Assembly: GCA_002811675.1 (NCBI GenBank)
Contig: PDIM01010366.1
Location: 42,245 to 79,820 of the forward strand
Length of the DNA stretch: 37,576 nucleotides
Direction of reading: 5' to 3'
Origin: Ichthyosporea sp. XGB-2017a
Taxonomy: Eukaryota > Opisthokonta > Ichthyosporea
The position numbers were made by a program, and so were the translations under genes. The notes below the pieces were generated by a model. It was not told the DNA's origin, ran no database searches, and saw only the letters and a list, made by a program, of their open reading frames with translations. The first letter of the stretch is position 1. Each line of letters opens with the position of its first letter. Below are positions 1 through 10,089 of the stretch, one piece after another.

Positions 1-37
1 TTTGCCCGAAGGAAAAAAAAAAAAGAAAAAAAGGGAG

Positions 38-3000
38 ATGGACAAGGCTCCCGTTGAAGACTCAGAGTCAGAGGGTGGAGTAGGAAGAGGAGGGAAAGAC
101 GGGGGGGGACAAAATGAGGGAGAGAAAGCTAGGAAAGAGCCTGATGGTGACGGCTCGACCTCAACTGGTTCGGGTTCGAGTTCACCCTCCGAGGGCAAGA
201 AACAACCTTTTTTTTGCATGGATTCACTTAGTTTGAATCCTGCTGCCCCTCTAATGGATAAGATTGTACTGTACGAAACAAAAACTCGATTTTATGTGGT
301 TGGTTCTGCTCGCAATGAGGCCTCGTTTCGTGTACTGAAGATTGATAGGACCAGTCCGTATGCCATTAGTATCCTTGATGATCATGTCCGATACTCGCGC
401 AGGCAGCTTGAAGAGCTGCTGGTGATGATTGACGAGGGGAATAAGGCGAGTGGGGGGCTGGAACGGGTATTGTCTGCCTTTGGGATTTTCGGAATGGTTA
501 GATTTCTGGAGGGATATTACATCATCTTTATCACTAAAAGGCGTAGGGTGGCATTGATTGGGGCTCATCATGTATATAAGATTGAGGACACGGTGATGAT
601 CCCAGTTGCATCAGGGGTTTCTAAGCTTCCTAAAAACGAATATGAAAGTCGGTATGTGAAAATATTTCAAAATGTTGATCTAAGTAGTAATTTTTATTAT
701 AGCTACACTTATGATCTGACTCATTCATTGCAGTATAACATGATTGTAAATACGAAAATATTGGCAAATGAATCGAAGCACCACCCCAAGACGGGGTCGC
801 ATTTTAACAGGGGAAATGAAGTAGAATCGCGTGCTGGCTCAGGGGAAGGGGCAGGACCGGGACAAGACGGAGATTCCAATGAAGATGTTCCTGATCTGAG
901 ACCTCCGTACAACAATCATTTTGCGTGGAATCATTATCTACTGGGAGCCTTTTGCGAAAAGGTGCGGCGGGAATGGGTTCTGCCGGTGATTCATGGATTT
1001 TTCGCGCAGGCAAACATATCGGTACTGGGCAGGCCCATATATGTGACCCTGATTGCAAGACGGCTACGGCACATGGCAGGGACTCGCTTCCTGAAGCGCG
1101 GGGTGAGTGACTATGGTTATGTGGCGAATGACGTTGAGAGTGAGCAGATTGTTCATGACTCAACGCTTTTGTCGCATAATTTTGGAAAGTTTACTAGTTT
1201 CGTACAGATGCGGGGAAGTATTCCGTTGTATTGGTCTCAAGAGAATAGTAATATGGCGCCCAAAAGGCCGATTAATTTGGACAGACCAGATCCATTTGGT
1301 TCAGCTGCTTCGGTTCATTTTGATAGTCTATTTAAACGGTATGGTACCCCTATTGTAATTCTGAATTTGGTGAAGATGAAAGAAAAAAAACCGCGGGAAA
1401 GCGTTCTAGCAAAGGAGTTTTGTGATGTCATTTCCAATCTGAATCAGTTCTTACCCAAAGAGCACTTTATCGAGTATATTGGGTTTGATATGGCAAAATG
1501 CTCAAAGTCGAATGATGGTAATGTCATTGGACGCCTCGCTGTAATAGCGGAAAACGTCTTGTCGTGGACAGGGTTCTTTCATAGTGGCCCCCAGCTCTTT
1601 TCAAACTATTTAAATGCTGAAAAGCTTGCAGAGAGTCAGGCTGCTTTTGAGAAGGTTGGAGGAAGAGACTATAGCCCGTATTATGTGGGCAGAAAACAAA
1701 CCGGAATTCTTCGCACAAACTGCATTGATTGCTTGGACAGGACAAATGTGGCTGAGTTTGTTGTAGGAAAGTGTGCACTTGGCCATCAACTATACGCGCT
1801 GGGTGTTATTAGTGAACCTTCCCTTGAATTTGATTCTGATGCTGTAAGATTGCTGGAAGAAATGTATGAAGACCATGGAGATACAATTGCTTTGCAATAT
1901 GGTGGATCCCAGTTAGTGAACACAATGGAAACCTATAGAAAGATTTCCCCTTGGACCTCTCATAGCAGAGACATTCTCAATTCAATCCATCGATATTACA
2001 GCAACTCATTCACTGATTTTGATAAGCAAGGTGCCATTAACTTGTTTCTTGGAATATATGTTCCAAAGGAGAACTCTACGCACTTGTGGGATTTGGATTC
2101 GGACTTTTTTCATCACAACTGTGAGCCGTCGAAACCTCCTGTGTATAGAGAGTATACCAAATGGTGGTCTGATAGTTTGCCTGGATATGAGGGAAGTGAG
2201 GCGGATAATCCTTCCCAAAGGGAAGACTGCTTCTTTTACGATCAAGCAGACTTTCTTTATGATGCTAAAGAACACAGGACAATAAGTGAGCATGAAATAG
2301 ATGACGTGGAAAAGAAATTTAAAGAGTTGGGGAGCAGAGTTAAATCACTTCCTAGCTCTTTATTGTGCTCTGGTGCCACATTTAAGGAGTTCTACAGGCC
2401 AGACGTTTTGGTGTCTTTTCGTGAACATTTCTGCCTAAACATGATGTCAACGAGTAGAAAATTGGCCCTCACACCTCATAAAAATCTGTATAATGGTCCT
2501 AATACGCGACCTTTACAAACTGATAGCATTGCGGATAAACATTTGTCCGATCCATATTTCGACAGCTTGCTATCTCCTGATAATACTTCTCCGTTTTATG
2601 ATGTAAATGAGTTGAGCCCTTTTAAAGTTCGAAGCCGCCAACCTGAAAGGCAAACAAGCGATAAACGCTTCCAAAAAATGGATGAATATTCTTTAAGAGC
2701 ACTTGACATTACGGATGCTCCACCGAGAAACTTAAATATTATTCGAAATGTATCAAAACCGGATAGCACATACAGTAGTGATGGGGCAGCTGCCCGCAGT
2801 GCAAAGGTATCCAGGCAGTTGATGCCAGAAGCGGAAGCTACCATGGATGGAACGTTGAAATCAGTTGCGGATGAGTTATCATCTGGCCTAAAATATGTTA
2901 GACTGGACCAATATATCACTACGAATACGGCCAAATTTTATAATGAACCATTATATGACAACAACGAGGAGGAAGATATTGGTGACTTTGCTATTGTAGA

Positions 3001-3415
3001 TCATGAAGGCAATGAAGTTTATCAGGAAGAACTCGAATACGATTCAGAATTGTCTAACGACCTTGCCGGGTCTTTTAAAATTGAAGATACAAGCCCCCAG
3101 GATATCACAAATTACCATAGCTTCACCCAAAATAGATTTCCAGTGTGTTATGCACAAGACAGAGAATGCCTCTATCCTGACTGGGTTGGTGAAGCAGAAG
3201 AATATTCCGAAGAGGATAATGATGTGGTGGATATGTGGGCAGAAGATGTAGAAGAGCGAGAAGTTATGCTTCATCGCAAACGTTCTAGTACGGTTGAAGA
3301 TAGGGCCAAGGAAGCTGCTTTTGAAAAGTACATTTCCTTGGACTTTATGTTCGACAAGCTGCCAGACACTGACTATGTGGAATACCTAAATACGTCGAAG
3401 TTTTCAGTAAAGTGA
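38..3415 (+). CDS. FIG4: FIG4-like SAC-domain phosphoinositide phosphatase
   Basis: Polyphosphoinositide phosphatase of about 1125 residues. In animals and yeast FIG4 removes the 5-phosphate of PI(3,5)P2 and works with PIKfyve/Fab1 and VAC14 on endolysosomal membranes. The FIG4-type N-terminal domain begins near residue 61 (KIVLYETKTRFYVVGS, then FRVLKIDRTSP). The SAC catalytic motif RTNCIDCLDRTN is complete, with the Cys at about 562 and the Arg at about 568. It is followed by the FIG4-typical LQYGGSQLVNT and the block ending INLFLGIYVP. It is longer than human FIG4 (about 907) because of a Gly/Ser/Lys/acidic N-terminal tail of about 60 residues, an acidic insert near 255-290 and a long acidic C-terminus. 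I chose the ATG at 38: the frame stays open to the window edge, but the upstream codons are an A-rich tract that looks like leader. An upstream exon cannot be excluded. Family assignment is very secure. Confidence 0.95.
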   Translation: MDKAPVEDSESEGGVGRGGKDGGGQNEGEKARKEPDGDGSTSTGSGSSSPSEGKKQPFFCMDSLSLNPAAPLMDKIVLYETKTRFYVVGSARNEASFRVLKIDRTSPYAISILDDHVRYSRRQLEELLVMIDEGNKASGGLERVLSAFGIFGMVRFLEGYYIIFITKRRRVALIGAHHVYKIEDTVMIPVASGVSKLPKNEYESRYVKIFQNVDLSSNFYYSYTYDLTHSLQYNMIVNTKILANESKHHPKTGSHFNRGNEVESRAGSGEGAGPGQDGDSNEDVPDLRPPYNNHFAWNHYLLGAFCEKVRREWVLPVIHGFFAQANISVLGRPIYVTLIARRLRHMAGTRFLKRGVSDYGYVANDVESEQIVHDSTLLSHNFGKFTSFVQMRGSIPLYWSQENSNMAPKRPINLDRPDPFGSAASVHFDSLFKRYGTPIVILNLVKMKEKKPRESVLAKEFCDVISNLNQFLPKEHFIEYIGFDMAKCSKSNDGNVIGRLAVIAENVLSWTGFFHSGPQLFSNYLNAEKLAESQAAFEKVGGRDYSPYYVGRKQTGILRTNCIDCLDRTNVAEFVVGKCALGHQLYALGVISEPSLEFDSDAVRLLEEMYEDHGDTIALQYGGSQLVNTMETYRKISPWTSHSRDILNSIHRYYSNSFTDFDKQGAINLFLGIYVPKENSTHLWDLDSDFFHHNCEPSKPPVYREYTKWWSDSLPGYEGSEADNPSQREDCFFYDQADFLYDAKEHRTISEHEIDDVEKKFKELGSRVKSLPSSLLCSGATFKEFYRPDVLVSFREHFCLNMMSTSRKLALTPHKNLYNGPNTRPLQTDSIADKHLSDPYFDSLLSPDNTSPFYDVNELSPFKVRSRQPERQTSDKRFQKMDEYSLRALDITDAPPRNLNIIRNVSKPDSTYSSDGAAARSAKVSRQLMPEAEATMDGTLKSVADELSSGLKYVRLDQYITTNTAKFYNEPLYDNNEEEDIGDFAIVDHEGNEVYQEELEYDSELSNDLAGSFKIEDTSPQDITNYHSFTQNRFPVCYAQDRECLYPDWVGEAEEYSEEDNDVVDMWAEDVEEREVMLHRKRSSTVEDRAKEAAFEKYISLDFMFDKLPDTDYVEYLNTSKFSVK

Positions 3416-3456
3416 ATATACATACTAACACCCTGGATACATTGAATAGATATCGT

Positions 3457-3462
3457 TTTATT
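3457..3462 (-). terminator. Glutaminase poly(A) signal AATAAA (minus strand)
   Basis: TTTATT on the plus strand reads AATAAA on the minus strand, about 214 nt past the glutaminase stop. I see no closer minus-strand AATAAA, so the two convergent transcripts should overlap at their 3' ends. Confidence 0.45.
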
Positions 3463-3491
3463 GCGGCCCCGTTGGAGCATGTCCTATAAGT

Positions 3492-3497
3492 AATAAA
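3492..3497 (+). terminator. FIG4 poly(A) signal AATAAA
   Basis: AATAAA on the plus strand, 77 nt after the FIG4 stop codon, followed by AT-rich DNA. It lies inside the predicted 3' UTR of the opposing glutaminase gene. Confidence 0.6.
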
Positions 3498-3675
3498 TTA
3501 TACCCTCGAACAGATAAATATTCTGGGGAGAGAAAAAGTAATAATGTAATATAGTCTATAAAGGGAGGAAGGTTGGTAGCTATATGCTAGGAAAATGCGA
3601 ATCAAATGCCTACAGCGCAAATTTCACTCGAGAAATCATATTTATCCGTGAAGTCTGTCAGTGTTTTCTCTATTC

Positions 3676-5928
3676 CTAGAGCTTTAGTTTACTGGTTGTG
3701 ATGGGAAGTTCTCGCAAAGTCAATTCTTCGGCAACTCCTCCGTCGATGGAAGAGCTTGCACTTATCAACGACTTCTTCGCCATGGCTTTAATTCCACCAG
3801 CATAAACACTTTCCCCATTACAACTGTGGGCTTCATCGGCGGTAATCTCTTCCCCATTACGCTGCCTCAACTCAATACCAGTAAGCCCACCATTCTTCTT
3901 AAGAAGCATAACACACTTGTTCCGGCTTTCCCTGATGCCGTCATCAAGGGGTGTACACTTCCACCGATCTACAGCATTGACATCGGCGCCATGCTTAATA
4001 AAGTACGCTACAACGTGGGTGTGACCTTCTGCACACGCTAAGTGAAGGGGCGACCTTCCATCATAGTCCTTAGCATTCAAATCAGCCTTGTTCTTTACAA
4101 GCCTTCTAATGGCAGACAAATCCCCCTGAGAAGCCGCAAAACACATGGCCACCAAATTGTGCTGTTTCTCCGATTCCTGCCTCACACGAGGGTCTCTCTT
4201 TCCAAGACTGACGACATTCATAAGGCCATCATAATTATGGAAGTTAAATCGCTTGCACAAATGCTTGCAAAATTCAATTCCACGGGCACTGTTACCGTGG
4301 CTGTCGAGTTTTGGTGACCAAGTGCAGATCCCCATAACGTTAGGAATAACAATCATAATGGCACCAGCTACCCCACTCTTAGCGGGGAGGCCAATAGTAA
4401 ATGCAAATTCACCAGAATAATCGTACATACCACACGAGTACATGAGAGAAAGGCAGTTTCGCACAGTACTAGGAGAAATGACCCTCTCTCCAGTAATTGG
4501 GCAGATTCCTCCGTTCGCCAAGGTACCAGCAACATTGGCCATTCCTTCAGCGGTCATTTCAATCGAACAACATTGAAAGTAAAACTCCAGCACTTGCGTT
4601 AGGTCAGTGCCGGACGGGAATCCATTCTGTTTGCGCATGTAATATGCCAAAGCAAAGTTTCTGTCAGCAGTCATTCTCTCGGAAAGATACGTAGCATTAC
4701 TGAATCCCGGGCGACAGCCCCCAGAAAGCTTTTCCCACATGCTGGTCACATAATCAAACCTATCCGAAAGGTCCATTTTTGGCTGCACCATTGAGCATGT
4801 CATAATAGCACCAGCATTAATCAACGGATTGTGCGGTTTGCCATCATTGTTCAGAGTAATCGCATTAAAACTCTTTCCACTGGGTCCTCGCCCCACATAA
4901 TTGTGTACATAGTCGGGGCCGTGCTCTTCACATGCCAAACAGTAATTAATGGGTTTGCAAGTAGACTGTACACAAAACTGAACATTGCTGTCTCCATACT
5001 TATACCTTTGGCCATCTGTTGAGCAAATTGCAACTCCATAATAAGCTGGGTCCACACGAGCCAATTGGGGAATGTATCTTGCCACATCACCATCATCGCA
5101 GCTGCGGGTTACCTCCACAATCTCACGTACTTCAGTGCAGAGACTCTTGAATTCAGGAAGGATAACATTTCCAGTCATGACCTTTTGAATGAGTTGAATC
5201 TCCGGCAAAATAATAGTCACAAACTCTTCGCGGGAAAGCACATCTTTCTCAATTTGGTCAAATTTTTTCATCATATCACGAAGTCTGGGGTCATCAGGTA
5301 AGATTCCAGACTCTGCAAGTTCTCGAAGAAAGACCTTTTTTTCAATATGCTGCTCATCATCTACGAGGCGGAAGCACTGGAAAATTTTCTCCGCGACCTG
5401 CTTCTCATTGATACAATCAGCACTGGCCCCAGCAACACGGGAGCGCTTCAGAATTGATCTCTCACCTTCCACCTCAGATCCCTTCTTACTCTCCGGCATT
5501 CTCATCATAATCTTACTCAGATTTTCTCTCGAATCACTCCTCGGACCCATCATACCGCCGCTACCAACCTCTGCCACCTCTTCCGCATACGCGTCGATAT
5601 TATCCTCATCCCCGATATAATCATCCAAAGACGTATAGCCATTCTCGTCCTCCTCCATATTACTCAGATGATTACCATTCACCATCATCCTATCCCTCTT
5701 TTTCTCTGGCGTTTCCATCTCTGGCACTTCTTCAAGATTGGTCAACTCAGACTTGAGGTTATTATTGGCACGCTGAAATTGGGGCGAGGAAGGAGATACA
5801 AACACTTGGGGGGTATCTACTACTACACCTGCGGCTACATTCATCTCTTTTCCACTCTTGCCAGTCTTCAGTGATTCCTTGCCAATATTGCTGCTTTCCG
5901 ACACTGTCTTTGGTGTAGAAATAGTCAT
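3676..5928 (-). CDS. GLS: Glutaminase with C-terminal ankyrin repeats (kidney-type GLS)
   Basis: A 750-residue enzyme that hydrolyses glutamine to glutamate and ammonia. The order matches animal KGA-type glutaminase: a disordered acidic N-terminus (1-170), an EF-hand-like helical domain (about 175-260), the serine-dependent glutaminase domain (about 280-570) and ankyrin repeats (about 592-680; GRSPLHLACAEGHTHVV). The catalytic pair is in QSTCKP (Ser322, Lys325, matching human Ser286/Lys289). Conserved blocks include KPHNPLINAGAI, GFSNATYLSE, TLANGGICPITGERV and GLPAKSGVAG. The activation loop differs from human KGA: FNAITL at 354-359 replaces FNKLFL. No convincing mitochondrial presequence is visible, so location is uncertain; an upstream exon could supply one. 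It diverges from MCMBP and converges on FIG4. Confidence 0.95.
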   Translation of the reverse strand: MTISTPKTVSESSNIGKESLKTGKSGKEMNVAAGVVVDTPQVFVSPSSPQFQRANNNLKSELTNLEEVPEMETPEKKRDRMMVNGNHLSNMEEDENGYTSLDDYIGDEDNIDAYAEEVAEVGSGGMMGPRSDSRENLSKIMMRMPESKKGSEVEGERSILKRSRVAGASADCINEKQVAEKIFQCFRLVDDEQHIEKKVFLRELAESGILPDDPRLRDMMKKFDQIEKDVLSREEFVTIILPEIQLIQKVMTGNVILPEFKSLCTEVREIVEVTRSCDDGDVARYIPQLARVDPAYYGVAICSTDGQRYKYGDSNVQFCVQSTCKPINYCLACEEHGPDYVHNYVGRGPSGKSFNAITLNNDGKPHNPLINAGAIMTCSMVQPKMDLSDRFDYVTSMWEKLSGGCRPGFSNATYLSERMTADRNFALAYYMRKQNGFPSGTDLTQVLEFYFQCCSIEMTAEGMANVAGTLANGGICPITGERVISPSTVRNCLSLMYSCGMYDYSGEFAFTIGLPAKSGVAGAIMIVIPNVMGICTWSPKLDSHGNSARGIEFCKHLCKRFNFHNYDGLMNVVSLGKRDPRVRQESEKQHNLVAMCFAASQGDLSAIRRLVKNKADLNAKDYDGRSPLHLACAEGHTHVVAYFIKHGADVNAVDRWKCTPLDDGIRESRNKCVMLLKKNGGLTGIELRQRNGEEITADEAHSCNGESVYAGGIKAMAKKSLISASSSIDGGVAEELTLRELPITTSKLKL

Positions 5929-6223
5929 ATCAGAGTCAGTTCAATGCATACAAAAACCAAAAAAAAAAGAAGAAAAAAATAATAAAGAGAGGCAATCTTA
6001 TATTTACAAAGTGTCTTAAACAAGTTCTTTTCACAATAAAAGAAGAAAGTGTCTGTCTCTCTCTCTCTTTCTCTCCTCTGATTACAAAGATTAAGCCAAA
6101 TTTCCAAATCCAAAACTCGAAGCAATATAGGATTGGCAAAAAAATAAATAAAACTGAATAAAATAAATAAAACAAGTTGAGCATAACAAAGAAAAAAACC
6201 AAAAGTCGCCGCCCCCCGATCTC

Positions 6224-6254
<31 letters not shown>

Positions 6255-6494
6255 ACGAAATATTTTAAAAATTTTTGACTTGTGGACTATTTTTTTTTTG
6301 TTTTGGTTGAAACAAAGTTTTTATTATTTTATTGTTTTATTTTTGTTTTGGTTCAGATTGGTCTGCGTTTTGGTTTAATTTGTCCATCCACTGTGAGTGA
6401 GGAGTCTTGAATTACAGCCAAGTCAAGCCTGTGTTATCTATCATCCATATCCGCGAGATATACCGTGCTGTGTTGTTGTATTGTGACGTGAAGT
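5929..6494. promoter_or_regulatory. Divergent promoter region between GLS and MCMBP
   Basis: Non-coding, strongly skewed in composition. Pyrimidine- and T-rich stretches on the minus strand precede GLS, and a T11-A22 run occupies 6224-6256, followed by TTTTAAAAATTTTT-like DNA. Long dA:dT runs commonly keep promoters free of nucleosomes, which fits a shared divergent promoter. No clear TATA box can be assigned. Confidence 0.5.
6224..6256. repeat. Poly(dT)-poly(dA) tract, T11 then A22
   Basis: An uninterrupted run of 11 T followed directly by 22 A in the GLS/MCMBP promoter. Its length is likely polymorphic and may be imprecise in the assembly. Confidence 0.9.
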
Positions 6495-8921
6495 ATGCCA
6501 GTGAGGGGGCCAGCAGACGAGGATCTTGTCCGCCTTGTACAGGGCACTGTGGAGGGACATCAGGAATGGATTACGCGTCCCCTGGAAGTGGTGGACGCTC
6601 TCTTCGGTAAGTGAAGGAGGGATGGAGTGGACCAATGGTTGATCGAGAAACTGACGGTGGTGTGTGTTTGGTTATTATATTTGTGCGTAATAGGAGCGAG
6701 GAGTGCTAGTGAAGAGGAGCAGAAAGAAGCAGAGGAGGAGGAGTATCTTGGTTCGGGCAAGTATCGCGTAAAGGAGTTCTTTGTGAAGAATGTGATTGAG
6801 AATGACGAGGTTGCCGGGAGGGTGCCATGGCTGAATCGGCGACAATGGTGGAGAGGACAAGCGCAGGGTTGCAATGGAGAAGTGAGACATGGACAACTTG
6901 TGCGTGTGATATGCATGGTGCAGGATATGGCTGATGTGGAGTATTATATGGAGGCGCATCCTGGCGTGAAGAAGCAGGAGGGAAATGCTATGGAGGAGGA
7001 GAAGGAAGGGGGTACTGGTTGGTGGACTGGAAAGTACCGCGACGGACACGAAAATATGATTGCCGTGGACGAGGAGGCATGTGTGAAGGGACTTAGGCAG
7101 AGGAAGATTTTCCATTGTGTGGGAGTTCCCGGGGAGAGTGGCTGGGTGGGTGCCATGCGTTCGGGAGCCGAGGAGAAAGAGGGGGAGATGATAGTAGAGT
7201 CGCCGATGGAAATGGAGGCGACAGAGAATGGTGACATTAGAAGTGGCTCAGTGAAGCGCAAGTGTGCTGATACTGAAGAGCGGGACCAGGAGACTGATGT
7301 GACTAGCGATGATGCGTCCAAGCGAAGTAAACCTTTGAGCCACTATGCCACTTCAGGAAAGAGTGACCTGTCCTTTGTGCTGAAAGTCTACGACGACGAA
7401 GAGGAGGATGAAGTAAACGACGGGAAAACGAAGACCCGAAGCCCCAAGGAAATGTCACTGCATGATGTAATTGAGGTGTATGGGGTTGTCCATCTGGATA
7501 ATACCGCTGCATCTTCCCACCTAGACCCTGCTGAATGTGGAACAATGATGAAGGATCTTTCCTTGGAGGAAAATTCCTCCACCGCGTTTCGACTTGCAAG
7601 TGTCCATTCCATTACGTATCGTATCTTGAAAAGCCATAACCCGCTTCTGGCAAACTCCAAGCAAGTCACTGCCCCAACGATTGCCGATGCCGTCCACCCC
7701 GTATGTGAAGTGTGTGCAATGGAACCTGCACAAGTTGTGGAAGCAATGATGAACCGCATTGACAGTGTTCCAGGGGCCTTGGAGCTTTCTCTTCCCGTGA
7801 TCAGTGTAGCTAGACAAATGAGAGAAGTCCTCATCTCTCACTATCTCTCGCCGGCCTTAGGCGGGGATCGATTGGCCTCCGAATATCTGGTTTCCCATTT
7901 TGTATCGCGCGTTCATACTTATTTGGATGATCTTAATTCCCCCTTGGGTAATATGTGTTTGAGTTTGTCGAATATTCATCACCGGTACCCAGATTCGGCC
8001 AATCGGGTGGTGGATGTTGCTGGGGGGCATGCAATGGTAAAACATTTGGTGACTAATGTTATTGAGCAAATTTTACCCTCCTCAGTATACATCCCAATGG
8101 CTATCGAAAGGCTTAATAAGGCCCGTTTAGTTCCGACTAAGTGTTATGAAAGCAATAGAATTCTGCAGTCCGAATTGCAGATTCCCAATGGCACGTATTT
8201 GGTCTTGGATGAGTCACAGATGGAAGAAGGCCGACTTGATGCAGTTGGGGTTCGAAATATTCGCATCCTTGCTAATATGATCAAGAACCAAGTTGTAGAA
8301 TACGACTATACTTACTTCCAACTCCCTGTAAAGGCCGATATTCCTGTATTGTGTATTTCCGAAGGATCTTCAATATTTACTCCTTACTTTAATGTGCCTT
8401 TGATGCGAAGCGGAAAAGAAGCACCAAGCACTGCTCATCGTGGTCCCAAGAGTGTGGATGAGGAAGCCCTATTAAATGCCATCCGTTTGTATATAAGTGC
8501 AATTCGACTTGTTCCTGCCTTTGAAATATCAAATGAAATGTGCAAGCGTGTTGAATGTGATCTTGTGCAAATGCGAAAAAAGAGCCGCCCCTCTGGCCAG
8601 TCACAGGGCGAACAGAGCACCATCCAAGAATCGCCAGGAGAAGTAGGTACCCCCTCAGTCACTCCCGAGCCATCTTTTGGGCCCGAAGATATGCACATGC
8701 GGTTGAGCCTTAGTCGACATGTTGCTCTGTCCATAGGTGAGAAATGTCTGACAGAAGAATCGTGGATGAAAGTGCAGCAGATGGAAGAAGCACGCTTAGA
8801 GCGTGTAGATGCTATGGAAGCGTTGAAGACCCTTCAGAAGAAGCAAACGGCTGTGACGAAACCCCAAGAGAAGGGGAATCGCGCATCTGTTAGCTCGACC
8901 ACCGCCACTGCAGTACAGTGA
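6495..8921 (+). CDS. MCMBP: MCM-binding protein (two exons)
   Basis: MCM-binding protein (ETG1 in plants) associates with MCM3-7 and helps remove or recycle the replicative helicase from chromatin in the nucleus. The main reading frame opens at 6627, but its first codons are intronic. A GTAAGT donor at 6607 and a TAG acceptor ending at 6693 define an 87-nt phase-1 intron. Joining 6495-6606 to 6694-8921 gives 779 residues starting MPVRGPADEDLVRLVQGTVE, where LVQG and QEW align with the N-terminus of animal MCMBP. Later family blocks are LVRVICMVQDM, GKYRDG, HCVGVPGESGWV, LKVYDD, VIEVYGVV, DRLASEYLVSHFVSRV, LVLDESQMEEGRLD and VEYDYTYFQLP. It is longer than human MCMBP (642), mainly through acidic linkers. 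The ATG at 6495 is inferred from homology. Confidence 0.92.
6607..6693 (+). other. Spliceosomal intron of MCMBP (87 nt, phase 1)
   Basis: GTAAGT donor, CTGAC branch-like motif near 6650 and GTAATAG acceptor. Removing it fuses the N-terminal exon in frame with the rest of MCMBP. Confidence 0.85.
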
Positions 8922-8959
8922 AAGAAGGCTGTTTAATGAACTGGCTGACAACTTTTGAA

Positions 8960-8965
8960 AATAAA
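8960..8965 (+). terminator. MCMBP poly(A) signal AATAAA
   Basis: AATAAA 39 nt after the MCMBP stop, before the start of the reductase gene. Confidence 0.6.
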
Positions 8966-9180
8966 GAAAAGATGGATAGTATGATAGAAAGGACCATCCA
9001 AAAGGCTTCTTTCACTTTTCAATGCGCAAGTGCAGTCCAAAATTGCAGTCTTTTGGGTGTTGGAAGGAGTGCAGCAGCTCAGCTATAAATTGTTACTTTT
9101 TATTTATTGTGGACTGTTCTTTTGTGCTATTTGTGTTGTTATTGTTGATTCCTTTTGTCTATTGTCTGTTAAGTAAAGCC

Positions 9181-9984
9181 ATGGTGCCTGGGATTGCGGT
9201 GGTCACAGGAGCGAGTAGGGGGATTGGATTGGCCACGGCTAAGCTCCTCCATGGGCATTATGGCTATCGGGTGGCGATGGTTGCACGGAATCGGGGTGGG
9301 GGCTTGGAGAAGGGGCGAGAGGAGGTGATTGGTGCAAGGGAGAATAGCGGGAACAAGGATGGGGAGGGAGATGGGGAGGATGTTGTGTGCTATTCATGTG
9401 ATGTGGCCAGTAAGGAAGATATGGATGCGATCTTCCGTGATATCCCAGGGAGACTGGGAGGACGGGGTGTGAATCTTCTGGTGAACTGTGCTGGAGTGAA
9501 CCAGGACGCGCTACTGGCGCGGTATCGGGAGGAAGACATTTCTTCTTTGCTGCGGACTAATCTTGTGGGGCCCATCGTTAGTACACAGAGTGCTCTGAGA
9601 TCGCTGCTGGCTGCTGCCCGGGGCGGGGAGGGGGTGAGTGTGGTGAATGTGAGCAGTGTGGTGGGTGCCGCTATGGGAAATGCCGGCCAGACCGTGTACG
9701 GGGCCTCCAAGGGGGGTGTGGTGGGATTCACCCGCTGCCTGGCGAGGGAATATGCCCGGAAAGGGATCCGTGCCAATGTGGTGGCCCCTGGATGGATCGA
9801 AACGGCAATGACCAGTGGGACGATGGCCGGGGGAGGAAGGGAGGGGGGTGGAGAAGATCATAGCAAGGTGCCTTTGGGAAGGATGGGGCTTGTGGAGGAG
9901 GTTGCAGAGGCCATTGCCTTTCTCCATCATGCTCAGTACGTAACAGGGCATGTTTTGGTAGTGGACGGTGGACTGACTGCCTAA
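9181..9984 (+). CDS. CBR4: CBR4/FabG-like 3-oxoacyl-ACP reductase (SDR family)
   Basis: A 267-residue classical short-chain dehydrogenase/reductase closest in motif pattern to animal CBR4 and bacterial FabG, which reduce 3-oxoacyl-ACP (and quinones) with NADPH; CBR4 works in mitochondrial fatty-acid synthesis. Visible features are the Rossmann motif TGASRGIG (9-16), CDVA (73-76), NCAGVN (102-107), catalytic Asn127, Ser159, Tyr173 and Lys177 (YGASK), VVAPGWIETAMT and the C-terminal YVTGHVLVVDGGL. The ATG at 9181 sits in a strong context (GCCATGG) directly before the Rossmann fold. The frame stays open upstream to 9022 and would add a hydrophobic segment of about 50 residues; I consider that T-rich leader. 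A Gly/Glu-rich insert (about 38-68) is unusual. The exact substrate is uncertain. Confidence 0.85.
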   Translation: MVPGIAVVTGASRGIGLATAKLLHGHYGYRVAMVARNRGGGLEKGREEVIGARENSGNKDGEGDGEDVVCYSCDVASKEDMDAIFRDIPGRLGGRGVNLLVNCAGVNQDALLARYREEDISSLLRTNLVGPIVSTQSALRSLLAAARGGEGVSVVNVSSVVGAAMGNAGQTVYGASKGGVVGFTRCLAREYARKGIRANVVAPGWIETAMTSGTMAGGGREGGGEDHSKVPLGRMGLVEEVAEAIAFLHHAQYVTGHVLVVDGGLTA

Positions 9985-10083
9985 AGATTATCTCCTTTAT
10001 TTTAATTCAGAATGGGACTTTTCTGCAATTTTTCTTTTATGTGATTGAGAGGAACGATAAATGATAATTAATCAGAGACTTAC

Positions 10084-10089
10084 AATAAA
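10084..10089 (+). terminator. Reductase poly(A) signal AATAAA
   Basis: AATAAA 100 nt after the reductase stop, in the 274-bp gap to the convergent RhoGAP gene. A minus-strand AATAAA (plus-strand 9996-10001) could serve RhoGAP. Confidence 0.5.

Noticed and set aside
6627-6693. N-terminal hydrophobic segment of the long frame at 6627-8921 (looks like a signal anchor)
   Set aside because: It is intronic: a GTAAGT...TAG intron covers this stretch, and the upstream exon supplies a proper MCMBP N-terminus.
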